From Lichenostomus cassidix (taxonomy: Eukaryota > Chordata > Aves > Passeriformes > Meliphagidae), in NCBI GenBank assembly GCA_008360975.2, contig CM039182.1:20556324-20620323 (forward strand): a stretch of 64,000 nucleotides of DNA, read 5' to 3'. Shown in pieces: positions 39,275 through 54,200 of the stretch (the stretch's first letter is position 1; every line of letters starts with the position of its first letter). The position numbers were made by a program, and so were the translations under genes. Under the pieces are notes generated by a model. That model was not told the origin of the DNA, ran no database searches, and worked only from the letters and a program-made list of their open reading frames with translations.

Positions 39275-42200
39275 GTACTCGCGTGCGCCGTGCCCCGGCC
39301 CCGCGCCCCGCCCGGCCCTTCCCGCCCGCCGCCCCGGCCCACCCGCCGGACACACCCGCGGCTGCCCCGCCGCCCCCTGGCTGCGGGTCCGTGTGCCTCA
39401 GGGGCGCCGTGCCCTCACCGCTCCTGTCCTGGGGCAGCGGCGCCTCCGCTCTGGCCCACGCGGGAAATGATGCGGCAGCTTCCCCTGCTAAATAATCATT
39501 TGGGGTTTTTGCAGCATGGTCGTCTTCAGCCGCAGATCGCCACAGGAGCTTAATAGTGTGTAAAAAAAGGATGTGAATTTCTTAAATGTTGCAACAGTGT
39601 CTCATGTCGTGATTTTACGTAGCTTGTGGAAACGAGCATAAGTTGGGCTTTGGTTCTGGTTTTTTTGCGAGGAATATGTGAGTCAGAAATAGACTTAGCA
39701 AAAGCGGGGACAGGCTTGGGACACAGAGTCACAGATTTGTTCCTTAAAGTGGTTATTTGGCCGTGGAAGCAGGTGCATGCAAGTATTGGGATGTGTCAAG
39801 AGGTACAGCAGCAATAACGCTGGAAGCTGCGGTATTTGCCAGGTGTTTTTTCTATATTGAAGTTATGCAGCCTATGCGTGGTTTCTTCTTGATGGAGACT
39901 TGCTGGTGATCCTTAAAAGTGCAATTGCAAGGCTTACCTATAAAAATTATATGCAAGGAATCAGTCTGTGTACCTGCCCTGGCTGAAAGAAGGCCATAAT
40001 AGCCTTCTGTATAACTTACTCTGAGCTTTAAAGAATTGTGATAATGACCATGAGGTCATGGTAAAGCTACTAATTCCTGGAGAAAATTCGTAAGTGATAG
40101 TGGAATTTATAGATTTTTTTTTAAAATGCATCCAGGTCTCAGGGTAAAGTTGCTTGGAACAGAAGTTTCCTTGCCTTGTTTTTTTTTTTTTTTTTTTGTT
40201 TGGTTTCTTTTTTTAACCAAGGGTGTTGGCAAATACGTGGTTTCGGTAGATTTATGGTAAAGCCATTGCTTCTCTTAACAAAATTGATTATTGAAATATA
40301 ATTATTTTCTGAAATACCTCTTTAAGTTTTGTAATGTTTCTGTTTCAGTACAAAGTGCATGCAAAGTCAGAAAAAAGTACTGGTGTTAAAAAGCATAATT
40401 ATTTCTTTAGTAATATTGAATTTTCACAATTGAAGTTTTAAAGATAATTGGAGAAATATTAGCAGTTTCAACATATTTTGAAATGCGTGTTATACTGCAC
40501 TGTATGTGTGATCAAGTGAAGGATTAATGGAAAAGGTCTCTGGAGTTCTTAGTGGCTTCTGCAATGAAGCTGCTGTTTCCAGTCTGTCTTTAGGGAAGCT
40601 CCTTTGACTATAATGTGTAGTGTATCTGTTCCCTTCTCTATATCCTCCTCAGTATAATCAATTTTGTGTAGCAAAACCCCATGACATTAAGTTAGTCTGT
40701 TTGGAGGTCTTGTGCTAAGAATCAAAACAGTCAATTTCAGTCACTTACCTAGTGTAGCTGCAGAATGCTTTCACCAGCTTTCAGTTTCTATTTTGTTGAA
40801 AAAGTTCTGCAGCATTTACTTGCTGCAAAGGAGGCCTGTCAACACTGACTCATCAAGATTTGAAAAAAAACAAACCACCAAACAAATATATCAAGCTTCA
40901 TTATTTCCAAAGACTTGAAAGTTTAAAAGATAGACCCTGTTCCACATAAAGTGTGTAGAAAGCATCAAACAACTAGTTTGCTGTTGGATTTTTTTGTGTT
41001 TGTTTTTATTTCTTTTGATTGTAAGGCCAGCACAGGCATTTATTTTAGATACTTGGTGAACATTGTCTGATCCTTTCTCAAATCCTTTGGAAGTTGAGAA
41101 CTATGATTTTCATTTAGAAGGAAAAGTAGGCAGTAGGGAGAGTGTTGAGGAATGTGAGGCCCATGCCCATCAGTTTCTCAGTAAAGACAGCAGCATTCCA
41201 GGTGTCCTGCCATGCACCAAACTTGTTGACCATCATACTCATTTGAAGATGGGCTGATCTGCAACCAGTTAAGAGAACTGACCCAGCATATGTGGATGTG
41301 CTGTTGAAAGTTAGTGACAGTAATTCCCTCAGTTTGCTGCATTGGCAACTTTAAATATATTGGTTTTACTCCTGACTTAACAAAGGCATGGCTGCAAAGT
41401 TGTTGTGAGGGTTTTAGTGTGGAGGTCTTTACAGAATTGTTTTTCTTTATGATTGCAGCAGAATTTGCAGTTTGAACCTTGTGGATTCCATTTGCCAGAA
41501 TCCTCAAAGCAGACACAGGAATGTAGTGCAAAACTTCAGTTTGCTCTTCAGTGTTTCCTGGTTTAGATATGATGACTTGGTGAGGAGCTGAGAGGACGAC
41601 TGAACCCTAAGGAAATATACCTATGTTAAGATTAAATTTCTTCATTGATCCAAGGGGCAAATGTCATGCATAAAACTGCTCTTCAGATCATCTCCAAGGC
41701 ATGAGGCTTCTTGTCTATCCAATATGAATGTCTGGAATATTTGCACACGCCATCCTTTCAGAATTACATAAGCTGTGTTCTCACTGGTCTCTGTTAAGAA
41801 AGACATGGAATGGTCTTCTCAAACAAGCATTTAACTGCAAAAGCATGGTGGGAAGTACATTTTATGTGAATATGGATAACATACAATGTTAAAAGGTCCA
41901 TTTTATCTGGATTCTCTTCCAGCTACCAGTTGCCTAATTTAGTGGTAGCCTACCAGGTAATTTGTATATGTTCCTCATACCCTTATAGGACTTCCTATCT
42001 TTCTATCCACAATCCATTCAGTGGAGTTTTGTTGTGGTATTGCTGTAGTAAATGCTCCTTCCTTTTTGTGGGCAGGAAGATGTTGTTTTGTTTGTTGGGG
42101 TTTTTTTTCCCCCACAGAAAATTTTAGAAGTTTCTTTTTACTGTAAGGATACACTTGGAAAACCCAAAGCCACAAGCAAAATGTGTATCGTTCTGTTCCC

Positions 42201-45200
42201 AGCTAGAGAAAGAATGAAACATTAAGATATATTGTAAACCTTGTGCTTGGGTAATAATGTGTTAGTGTTTCTGTCATGCAGTTCTTGTATTCCAGAAGAG
42301 AAAAAGAAATGCACTTCCATGGCTGAGGTCCCTTGGTTTGTTCAGCCTGGAGGAGAGGAGACTGAGGGGAGACCTTATTGTGGCCTTCAACATCCTCACA
42401 AGGTGGAGGGGCAGACACTGATCTCTTCACTCTTGAAACCAGTGGTAGGATTCGAGAAAATGGCATGAAGCTGGGTCAAAGGAGGTTTAGGTTGGGTATC
42501 AGCAAAAAGTTTGAAAAACCAGAGGGTGGCTGGGCACTGGAACAGGCTCCCTGGGGAAGTGGTCATAGCACCAAGCCTGACAGAGTTCAAGGAGTGTTTG
42601 GACAGTGACTCAGGCACATGGTGTGATGCTTGGGGTGTCCTGTGCAGGGACAGGAGTTGGACTCAGTGATCCTTGTGGGTCCCTTCCAACTTAGCATATT
42701 CTACACTTCTAGGGCAAATAGTGAATAGCACAGCGTCTTTGTAGCTAGATTGGGTCAGCTAGGGTTTTTCTAATCTGGTTAGAGTTGCATGCTCTTTGCT
42801 AGTTTTTTTGTCTCGTTCAGTTAGAATTGGTTCTTGTACAGGAAATACTAAAGAGACATCGCATCTTTTGTGAAATGACAATTATGTATAAGGTGTCTTG
42901 GGTGGAAAAAATACTTTTTGGAAATAGGCTAGTAATAAAAGGATGCAGGAAAGTGGTAGAGTAGTCACAGTAGAAGAATGAATGGGTTTCGTAGTGCTTT
43001 GGACCATGATGTGGCATTTAGATGAAGGACAAGAGTGAGTTACTAAGTCCTGCGCTGATGTTGGCAAACTGTATGTAGAAGAGGTAAGAATTAAGAGCAA
43101 GAAAGAAACATGGACCTTGATAAATGCCAAATGGGGAAATAAGGAGAATAAAACTTTATGTTGTGGGATTATAGTGGACAGGGAAATAAAGACAGATTTC
43201 TCAATGTCACTATTGAAGATACTGGGCAATGCACTGACTACCAACAGGAATCTAGATCCAATCCTTCTCCCTGCTGCACTGCCCCAAAAGGTTAAAGCAG
43301 CAGAGCAGTTGTGATGTTGAAAAAATTGGGTCAGTGGAGCATTTCATAGGGTTATAAATGACATGGAAGATGTATGGTAATGATACTATTTTATGTTTCT
43401 TGCAGGGAAATGATGCTAATTATACTCATGGATAAAAGGCAGACAGATTAATTTACAAAAATTTTATTTTAGCTGCATTACGTCTTTTTTCTTCTTGAAA
43501 TTTTGTCTTGAGTGAACAGAGCTGTATGATGGATATGAATGGTTAAGAGTGTGAGAGTAAGCAGAAGTGACTCTGGATCAGAGATGCTCATCTTAGTTGG
43601 TAGCTTAAAGGGTGGCTGGGCCATTCTTACAAATCATAAGGAAGAGTGTGGGGTTGATGAATGTTTACAGAGATTGCCCAAAATGTGACTGTTGTGGAGG
43701 GTTGAAAAGGTAAATAGGTGTGGTTGCAGGCTGAGGTAGACTTGAATCCAGCTGCAGTTCATAATGCAAATTTCTGAAATTTTACCTGAGCTGACTTCCG
43801 ATTCTGTAGAACTTTGGAAAAAGAGAGCAAGACCATACTGCCTGAAGCCCATTTTTTTGCTTAACAGCTTTTAGAACCTTGATATTTATTAAGTATTGAG
43901 CAGAATTTAGGTAATAAGAAGTGTTTCCTCAGGTATCATATATGTGTTTTGCCTGTGGTTGTATTCTGCGAAATTCGGTGCAATATCAGCTTTGCATTGT
44001 CTGTGTCAAATTTGTATTCATGCTGGTGGATCACTTGCTGTTTTTTGTTTTTAGGAAGCAATTTTGAAAAACAAGGCAGGGTTAAGCTGAGACAGTTCAT
44101 GCCTTCTATATGAAGCCTGAAGAATGTGAAGCAAATTCAAGATTTCTAAAGTGTGGTTTAATGGTACCACACCAAAGTATGTTGTTTTTCTGCAGTGACC
44201 AAATCATTAAAACAACTAAAAAAGCTCTCTTGTTGCAGTGTGCTTACATGGCATGCAGTAACACTTCAAAGCAGAGGAGTACTTACCTTTTAATATTCTA
44301 AGCCTGCACAAACCAATTCAGAAGGTTTAAAGGACTAATGTTATTTCTTAGTAGGGAATGTTAACGGGGAAATGAAATGACATTACTGCAAATTTTGATT
44401 AAAGTATGAATTAATGGGGCTTCATTGCTACATCAGGTGATGCCAGATCTGAGTCTTGATATAGGCACCTAGATTTTGGATATAAAATACGTTTGTAATG
44501 CACATTTGCACTTGGGGTTAAAAATAAACCTGGAGCCTTCTGTCAGATACTGGGGAAACCCCATGACTACACTGATCCTTTTTAAAACAAAAATGTCATG
44601 TTGTTGAGGGACAACTACGGTTCTGTGATGAAATATGGCTTACAAAACATGCAGTAGTCCTTTCTTGCTGCTTGGGATGATGTACTTGCCATGCTGTAGT
44701 GTGGGGGGTACATTTCCTCAGTTCAAATTCACATCCAGGGCTTAGAGGTGCTTTTGATATGGCAGCATGTAATCATACAGAATTGGGAAAAGGAGAAATT
44801 GTGGGAAAGAAGCACTGAACATTTTTTCTGCTGAGGCTGACACTGTCAGTCTGTGAAAACATGCATGTGTATCCCCTTTCTGCCTGCCCCCACCTGCTTG
44901 TGTTTGCTGGTTAGTTGCTGACTACACTTGCATGGTTTCTAAATTACAGTGAACTAGAATTACTTCAGCACAATCTTATCGTTACTTAAAAGGATAATGC
45001 AAAACACCACTTGCTGTAAGTTGCCATGTGTCAGCTTCATCAAGGTAATTGCATGTGCATTTGTCCATGAGAAACGAAAGCTATGATTCACCTTATCTTA
45101 AAGACAAGTTTAAGGGCAAGGTGGTAATGAAACAATTTTGCAGTAATTGTTCCAGTATTTGCTTTATTATGTGACTGTAAGATAATTCTGAAATACAAAT

Positions 45201-48200
45201 ATATTAAAGATGGAGGGAGAAAATAAGTAATGTTGCATCTCAGTAAATGTAGTGTATCTTCTGTGAAAGAACACCATTAAGAGGCTTGATTCAGTAGTTA
45301 CAAGTGAATATTCAAGCTATTCAGCATATTCCAGTCTTAATAGGATGCAGTGATAGGTCAAAAATGAGATCAGTGGGAGGCATACTGTGCCCTTCATCAG
45401 GAATAAAAGCATATCATACATGTTCAGTGAAGATTCAAATATGTAAATTTTTTACATATGTGAGACAATAACACAATTTGAAATTCATTGATAAGAAATA
45501 AACTATCATAAAAAGCATGGTTTAAGTAGAAATTCTTTTGTTTAAAACCCTAGGCTGTTGGACCTTTGTGGTCATGATTTAATTGCAGATATAAATAATT
45601 GATTTCTGTCCTTTCATCTGTATTCATGACTTCTTCAGATAGTTTAACCATATGCAGTTGCATTGTCAAGGAAACAAAAACCTGATTTTTAAAAGGGAAT
45701 AAATCAGGTGTCATTTCTGTTAAGGAAGGAGTATACATAAACATGTGCTTGTTTGCATATTTCACTAAATAAAATCTTTTTTCATTTGACAGGATTTGTC
45801 TTTAGCGACTCTGAATCAACTGCATTAGAACAATTTGAAGGTGGCCCTTGTGCAGTGATAGCACCTGTGCAGGTAAGATGCCTTTATTATAGGAATGGTT
45901 TAAAATTAGTGAGCCTAAAATTTGTTCTTTACATATTTGGAGCTAAAAAAAAAAAAAATGAAAAAAATTGCAGATCAGTTGTATTTTGATTTCATAGTTA
46001 GAGCGTGAAGGAGGCAAAATCTCTGTAAAAAGGCAGAAATGGGCATGGGCTGATTTGGAACTATAATTTTGCAGAAGGGCATTTGTTTGAGGAAATGCAG
46101 CAGGCTCATCCAAGCAGAAGTAACTTCAAAATCAGGAATGCATTATAAAGGGGAGGAGGAAGAGATCAGATACAAATTTAATCCTAATCCTTTCACATCT
46201 CTTTAATTCCCCATTCTTAAGGTTAATATCTGTGTCACAATGCTTTTTTTTTTTTTTGGTAGCTCTGTATTAGAAATATTTGAAGTAGTTGATTTTCAAA
46301 TCTAACAAGGTTTTCTGTGTAATAAAAGGGGAAAAGTTAAACTTTTAAAGTCATGACTAGCAGAATAATTGAAATATGTCAGGTGAATATATTTTCTTCC
46401 TGATCACATGCTTAGGATTTCATTTGGGCTTCAGATATGCACAACCAACTGTGGTTGTGATTTTTTTGTTTTCTTACTGGCTTGTACCTTGCAGGCTGTG
46501 CATGCTCTTTGCAATGCTGTTTCTGGGCAGTTCTGACTGCTGGGTGGATCTAGGACCTGTAGGCTGGATGTGTTGTGCTGGAGCAGTTTGTTTAACTGTG
46601 ACTGCTCTTCATTCTTGTAGGAGCACCTTGTAGGGACAGGCAGGCTTTGAGTCATGGACCAGATTACTTTTTCTGGTAACCTTCTCTTGACTCCTCTTAA
46701 ACAGATCAGATTCTGCAGGTATGTCTCAGTCTGATTGGAGGCCTTGTCCACTGGTAGGGGACATACTTATGTTGTGTAGCAGAGTGAATCTGATTATGAA
46801 CTGGAAGGTAACTGGGTCAGACAACTGACACTGTGGAAGTGTTTGCTTCTCTGGTGTGTATAATGTCATAAAACCTCTGCCACTCTAAACCCTGGTCCCA
46901 CTAAAAGACTTGTACCACAGGAAGAAGCACCATTTGTTCAAATGGCAAACAGTCAATAAAAAACTATTTTATTATGAATTGCACTCTATAATATGGCTGT
47001 CTCTAGTTCTGTGCTGTTAAAACCAGATGCAGAGAGTCTGGTCTTTGATGTTAGAATTACAAAGCTTTTATTTGGGGTATTGGAGAGAGTAAAGAGTAGG
47101 ACCAGCCAGCTCTATAAAGGCAGTGCCAAGTCTTTAACATATCAAATGTTCTTGTAGACAAATGTTTATTTCAGATGATGTGTAGTTAAACTTTCTTGAA
47201 ATTAAGTAGTTAAAGCATATTTAAAAGTGAATTGAGTTCCCAATAGAGAAGGAGGAAGGGATCAAACAGATCTTGCAGTGCCTGCAGCTGCTGTGAATTA
47301 CTAGAAGTCTGTGCAAAAGATCTGTAATGGGACAACAGGGTGAGCGTGTCAGGAAAGCAGTGAAAATTGAATCAGCTGTTTTTAAGGAGCTGCAAATACT
47401 TGAAATGGCATTTAATAGAGTAATTAGAAAATCCAAGACTGCTTCCCAGAGTTTCTTCTTCCATTGTTCCTTGTCTGTAACTTAGAGCACTTTTCTTTTT
47501 CTTTTTTTTTTTAATTTTTAATTGCAGTATTAATGTTGATGATTAATCAAAGCAGGGACATGGAGATGCATAGAATTTTTTTAACCTGATCTGCAGGTTA
47601 TGATTTGCAATGGTTGGAAGAGGTGGGCTTGTTAACTATTAAAGGGGTTTGTCTTAGTGACTAGAAATGTCTTGTACTACTGATCAGTTCTACTGAAAAA
47701 TGTTTGTGCCTCCATTGCTGCAGTCCTGTGAGGCTGGGAATGTACATGTCAATATGCACTATGTGTATTTGAAGTGTACTTGAGGTTCAAACTCAATAAT
47801 GTTGAATGTAATTATGAAGCCACCTTTGTAGTTGGTTTGATGAGGAAAAGTCAGTAAACAGGGGATGCTCAGAGCCTTGTACTGAATGATGAGCAGCTTG
47901 AAACTCTTCTAATAACATACAAAAATGCTTCACTGTAGAGCTTGTGACATAATGTAATATTGGTGTTATCTTGTATTTTCATATTATTTTATTCTTTGAT
48001 AACAAAGGCATTCCTTTTGAAGAGGCTTTTTACCAGTGAAAAGTCTACCTGGAGAGACTGTCCAGGTACTGAGACCTCTTTTTTTTTTTTCCCCCCTCAT
48101 AATTTCTCCATTTTATTTATTTGTAAAGCATGTCTTAGTTCAAAGGATTTCAAATATTTCATGCTTACTTTATGTGTGCTTCCATACCATATATATACTA

Positions 48201-51200
48201 CATGCTTCGGAGCTCCTGTATGTAAGGTCTATGTTTGTCCTTAATACTAGTGTTTTATAAATATTTAATTGAAATCCCTTATTAAGAAAGGGAATGGGTT
48301 AGAAATCCCATAAAATCACATTTTTCTAAAGACAGCTTTATACTCTTTGGTCCAAAGAGTAATTAACATTAGTAATTAATGAGATAAAAGTCATAATTAC
48401 TTAGATAAGCATTAATGTATAAAAAAGATACTAGTAGCTTATATATGACAGTGGTTACCAGCAACTAAACTCACGCAGGTTTCTGATCTTTCAGAAGAGG
48501 AGCAGAAGAACCTTCTCTGTCACACATTATGTGATATTTTGGAAATGGCTTGCTCTGATAATTCTGAGTCATACTGTCTGGCAACATGGATAAGAGGAAA
48601 AACAGCTGAAGAAACTGCTAGTATTTCTGAAAGTCCTGCAGAATCCAGTCATCAAGAGGAACAGCCTTGTAAGATGTATTTCTATGCTAAATTACTCAGC
48701 ACTTAGTGAAGTATTACATAGTTTGTGAGGGACCACTGCCTTTTTATTAATTCGCAGATGGGAGTTTTGCCTCTGTGATTCTATTAGCAAAAGACGGATT
48801 TTTGTCTGTTGTAATTAGAAGCACTGATCCTTTTTGTTGAAAGGAATGTGCTCTCTGTCATTGGAGTTCTAACATACGTGTTTCTTGGAATTTCATAAAT
48901 TTCCGTAATCTTCAATTTTATTTTGTAATTTATTGAGACCTGATATATCTTTAATTTTGAAACATCTTAAGTTAAGTATGCTTCGTAACACTGAAAGAAT
49001 ACTTTAACTTGTTGCTTGTTGCTTTAGAAGTTTTTGCAGGAAATTCTCCAATACTTCACTTATTCTAAAATATTCTGGATCCCCTGTTATGGAGAAGTAA
49101 CGTTTTTCCATTTGTCTGATTCTGTGAGGTACCAAACAGTTTAAATCACCTTCTGGTAAATTATCAGAATATTTTTGTAGGTTAGAATTTTTCAGTTGCC
49201 TGTTTTTGCACATGTCTTGATTCCTTCATTAGTTACTGACATCACGGATCCAGAGAACGTCATCTGTTGCACTAAGATGAGGCATCCAGTCATATCTAAC
49301 TATTGCAGAGCCAGTGACATGGAAAGTTTATCTGTGCACATATGCACAGAGAGTTGTATGTATTAATTTTTTAATGGGAGAAATCTAATGTGTTAAAAGA
49401 TAAGCTTCTTTTTCTTTTAGTTTTTGTTCGCAATGTGTCCCTTAAGAAGTGAAAAAATCTTCACATGAGAACAGGTTGGTTATAGAGGTGCCATCTTTTG
49501 ATAGAAGGAATATGTTATTCATCAGTTTGTGGCAAAACTACAAAGTAAGAATTGTACAAATAGATTTGTGCATTCTCAGCTAGTTACAGCAATTTGTAGT
49601 GCTGGTGCCCTTTGTTACAAGTCATCTTCATCTGCTTATTGCAAGTGCTGCATGTGCATTAGAAGGCTCAAAAAATAATAATTAAAATGTTATTTCATTG
49701 AAAAAACAGAAGGTCAGCGCATAAGAGTTCCAAAGTGAGAATTTTTTTAAGAAAAAGTGTTATACAGAAAGTTGTATCTGCAACCTTTCCGTAATAAAAA
49801 TAATCTTCCTTTGCCAGATAAAGGAGTCGTAACTCTGAAATCCCTAATTTCTGTGCGTTTTTCAGTTGTCTCTCAAGCTCTTGCTAATGGTGTGAACTTT
49901 GCTTTGAAGAGAAAGTGAAGCAGAGCCTAGTTATCTACAGGATCTTACTGTTTTTTCATGAATTGCCTTGTTCCAAAGGACTTTTATCTGCAGAAAATGT
50001 TCAACAGTCTTTTTAAACACACACACAGTTAATAATTACTCTCAACACTGTCACGAACTAATCCATTCTATTACATAACTACATTTCTCATGTTTCTGTA
50101 CAAGTCTTCAAGTTCTGCCTGACTTGTCCTTAATAACATGGCATGTGCTCAAGGAAGACCAGGATACATTCACTATGTACAACCTGCTTGTGTCATGGGC
50201 AATGTTAATCTCTTTCATTGTTTCTATATTACGTTCCCTTCTAGACACTGAATGCACCTCTCATATGTACAGTATTTTGCCTTCTATGTATAATGCAATG
50301 TACAATACACGTTTAAGATATGTTAGTCAGGTTTGGGCTTTTTTCCCTTTCCTCTGTCCTGCTATTTAACTGTAAACCATCTTCTTAATCTGGTTAGGGG
50401 CGGGACAAAGATGTTGAGGAGAAGATACTGTGAGTAATGCAGAGTTGTGTAACTGCTAGTGCAAAGGAATACATTTATTTCTTGCTTGACTGCTGTACTC
50501 AATAAAAATAGAAACTGGCATTGTCATAGTTGATAGGACTTAAGAGATGAGTCGGGTGAGCAGGGAGTGTTACAGATACAGTTCCATATGGCAGGCTATT
50601 TGGGAATTGAAAATGGGGATATGTTTGTAATAAAACCATGAAATATGGCTAGACACAGCATGATAGAGTATCATTTTAAAGAGTTTCTATATAATTGTAT
50701 TTCTCATACATCTCATGTTCTCTTCCTGTTCATTCTTTTTCGTTCCACTAAGCACTGTCTTTATTTAGCATTGTTTGGGTTATGTATAGCTCTACTTCTC
50801 TTTAGAATTTCTACTTCGTTCCCTTTATTTCAAATAGTCATTCTCTTAGCATTTCACTCTGTTCTTTAGTAACAGAATGAAACTGCCTATCATCCTGCTG
50901 CGTGAACAAAAGGTGGATTCGAGCACACTTACTGAATGCAATAGCATTTTTCATCTGCTTTTGTGGTGTACAGCAGTGACTTGTTGGCCATGCATTGGCT
51001 TTAGTAGTGCAAGTTCCCAGGTTCAAAGATTGCTTTATATGAGTTAGTCCCTCTAACTTTCTGCTTATAAAAACATGTGCTCTTCAAGCAAGGTTAGTTT
51101 CTGCAGCATTTTCTGCAATTTAGATTAAGTTAGATTTTACAAAAATGTCTTGAAAATACATTCTTTTAAGTCCATTTTTGCTCTTGGTAGCCTAATTTAA

Positions 51201-54200
51201 GCAATTCCTTGCAGTTATTCAAGTGACAAAAGCTAAACATTTAAGACTGCTGCTGTATTTCTGAAGTAGAAAATTAAAGTATTCTGTTGCTTGAGAATCA
51301 GTTGTATTTGCATATAGGGCAAATCAAGTGCATCTTTTAAAATACAATCAGAATGGGCATAAAAAGCCTTTTCTGGAATTCTGGTGGAAATAATTGCTAG
51401 TATTAGCCCTAACGGCTTCAGGTCTTAACCGAATTGTATGCAGTCAAATTCAGTAGCTAGGTGATCAGACATTGCTTAAGTATTCAGCATCAAGTGGCAT
51501 CTATCAGAAGGCAGATCTCTCTGTTTTATGTATTGTTCTACTAGCAGAAAGATACAGAAAGGAAAAAAGAAAGGTATAAAGCCTGTGTTGAACTTGGGAA
51601 GACACGAATGCTGTATTTTTTTATGTCTTAGATGCAACAGTAATTTGAAAGGTTGTTTATCTGTTATTGAAAGAAAACAACAAGAACTTATTTAAAAACA
51701 GTGTGTAACACTGTGTAGAATAATTCTACTTTTTTGTTTACAATAAATAAGCGTTAAAGGGAAAAAAACAACTAAATTTCAATAACAGAAGTGTATATTT
51801 GAAGAAAAAATACAGCTTACCTACAGTGATAAAATGATCCAAATAATTATGCTTGCTTTTCTAGGTAATAGTATTTCTTGTTGACCTGCAAAATATCTAT
51901 AGTATGCATATGCTTGGTGACTTTTGTGAGAGCCACATTTTGTACAAAATCAACAGCTTAGTATTTGACAAATATTTCCAAGACTACACACTCCAGTGGC
52001 TTTGTGCTTTTAATTAATTGATTAGTCCAAACAGAAATGTTCTCACTAATTTGTATGGTGGAATCTTAATGTTGCAGTAAATTAGTTTATACTAATCAGT
52101 TAAATTTAAATGTCAAGGGAGGATTAAAAATATAATTAGAGCTTGAAAGTTTACTAGCTTGCTGTGTGTATCTTGTGTCATTTTTTTGCCATGTGTAGTG
52201 CTGAAAAGTGTCTCTTGTGTATAGCTGCCTTGGCTGTCGAAGAGCTTGGCTTTGAGCGATTTCATGCATTAATTCAGTAAGTAATATGTTGGAACATTTA
52301 AAATACAATATTTTGAAGTTACACTAATATTCACAGGCCTGAAAGGGATATGCTGAGAAACTTTTTGTGTGTTACTCATTGGGTTAAACTTGGTTTTCAA
52401 GTTTTGTTTTGGGGGTTTTTCTTTGCATTTTTACAATTTAAAATGGAATGTTATTTTGAGCATAAGTATTAGGCTTTAAAATAAAACTGAAGCAATGTAA
52501 TGTGCGAAATTGGTTAGATAGTTCGTGCATTTCAAGTATATGAACACAGCTAATCAAGATTCATGTTTAAGTTAAAGATGTTAATCCTCAATAGTTATGT
52601 AATGTCATCTAGTATTTTTCCTGATTTGAGATATCATAAGAAACATTTATTAAAATGTTTCATTTACAAGACCGATTTTTGTTTCATGCTTTAAATTCTG
52701 TTCTTTTTTTTTGGGGGTGTAAACGCAGAGCTCATGTTGCTAGTGAGTTTATATTTAAAGGTAGCAGCCTTTTATTTTCACAGTGAACAGTTGGCTACAT
52801 TTTATACAAATCAATCCCCAGAGAGGAAATAAAGAGCAGAAGAATTCCAAAAAACACCTGAGATGGAAAATGTTGCTAATGAGAACTGAAAAAACTCCAT
52901 CTTATTTTATCAGTAGTAATTGTAGTTTATTTCTAAGCCCATTGTCATATAAGGAAATAAGAAAGAGGAGAATAAAAAAATTTTTCATAACCTTATCTGA
53001 TCAAAACACTAATTTCCTGCCTTCCTCTCCTGCTCACCCCCTCAATCTTTGGACTTGTGGTACCCACTTAATTTTTTTGTGTTGTTCTCACTGGGATTAA
53101 ATGCTCTGGCATTTGCCTTTAGATATCAAATGGATTTCAGAACTGGCTTTGTCTTGCATACCTTATATGCCATGTGTACTCTACTGATAAAGAAAGGATG
53201 TTTAAAAATCAAGTATTAGCCAGAGTAAATCCATCTATGGATATATTTTTGTAGATGTTTGTTTCTTTTTTAGCTTACTAAAGTTTACTAAAAGTGTGCA
53301 AGAAATCAGAAAGAAAATAATATACCTGTTTTTGTAAGATAAGCACAGACTATGATCTAGTTTGAATGACTCAATAAAAACTAATGTTCGTGTTCTGAAA
53401 TGTAGTGTTTAGCTCTAACTATCCAAGAAATTGAAAGTGTATTGCTTCACTGGAATACTGATTAATTTCTTCCTTTCCTTGGTTTTTATTTGTTTTTTTC
53501 TTTTTAAACATACAATCAGATGGTGCTACGTTATCATCCAGGCAGTTATCATATTATGCAACCAGATAGTGTCCCAAATGTTAGTGTACTACTGCTCAAT
53601 GTTTTGAACAATTTGTTTTTTCCAGAGCTAGAGTCTAACAAAGTCAGATTCTTATGGGAAATATACTAGCTTCTTCCAAAGCCTGGGAGATAGTCTTACC
53701 TGGTTAAGCAGAAGCATTTTTCCTCCATTGTTTATGGGCCGAATGTATTTCAGAACACCGTGCAATGCAAATGTTATTTTGGTGACATACAGTCTATTTG
53801 CAATTTCAGTAACAGTGTTTTATGGAATTACAGTGGTGGTGCAAGCGACTCAGCTCTATCACACATGTATGTAAATTTATGATTAGTGTTTACATATAAA
53901 AATTGTTCATTCTTGCGTTTTGCTTCGGTATTATTTATCATCTTCAGATGGATTAATACCAATGACTTTATGGCAGCTACAGTAACTCCTGAAGAGCTGC
54001 TGTTGTCATACTGTATATTAACACCAGATGTGTTCTACTTGTACTTTGACATTTTCATGTTAGGTGTTAGTAGTTCTTGGTTGTGCTTTGTGGCACTATT
54101 CTAATGCTTCATCTAAATACATATTTCTTTTCTATTGTTTGTTCGTTATTGTTTTTTGTCTTTAGCAAACGAGCATTCAAAAGCTTCCCTGAACTGAAGG

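Larger units (their letters stand above)
38900..39480 (+). promoter_or_regulatory. MINDY3: MINDY3 CpG-island promoter and 5' UTR
   Basis: Strongly CpG- and GC-rich block in otherwise AT-rich DNA, centred on exon 1. Overlapping GC boxes (Sp1/KLF type) lie at 39066-39082 and 39090-39100, and an NRF1-like ctgcgcagg at 39110-39118. No TATA box is seen in front of the ATG, as is usual for housekeeping CpG-island promoters. The transcription start is probably within about 100-150 bases upstream of the ATG, but it cannot be placed exactly. A bidirectional transcript is possible but not shown. Confidence 0.85.

Noticed and set aside
38686..39355. Long minus-strand frames (218 and 177 codons) over the CpG island
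   Set aside because: Compositional artefacts rich in Gly, Ala and Arg; no family motif and no splice evidence. They run over CR1 sequence and the promoter.
38847..39470. 207-codon plus-strand frame across the CpG island
   Set aside because: It begins at GTG, is Pro/Arg/Gly-rich because GC-rich DNA lacks stops, and is out of frame with the well-supported MINDY3 exon 1.
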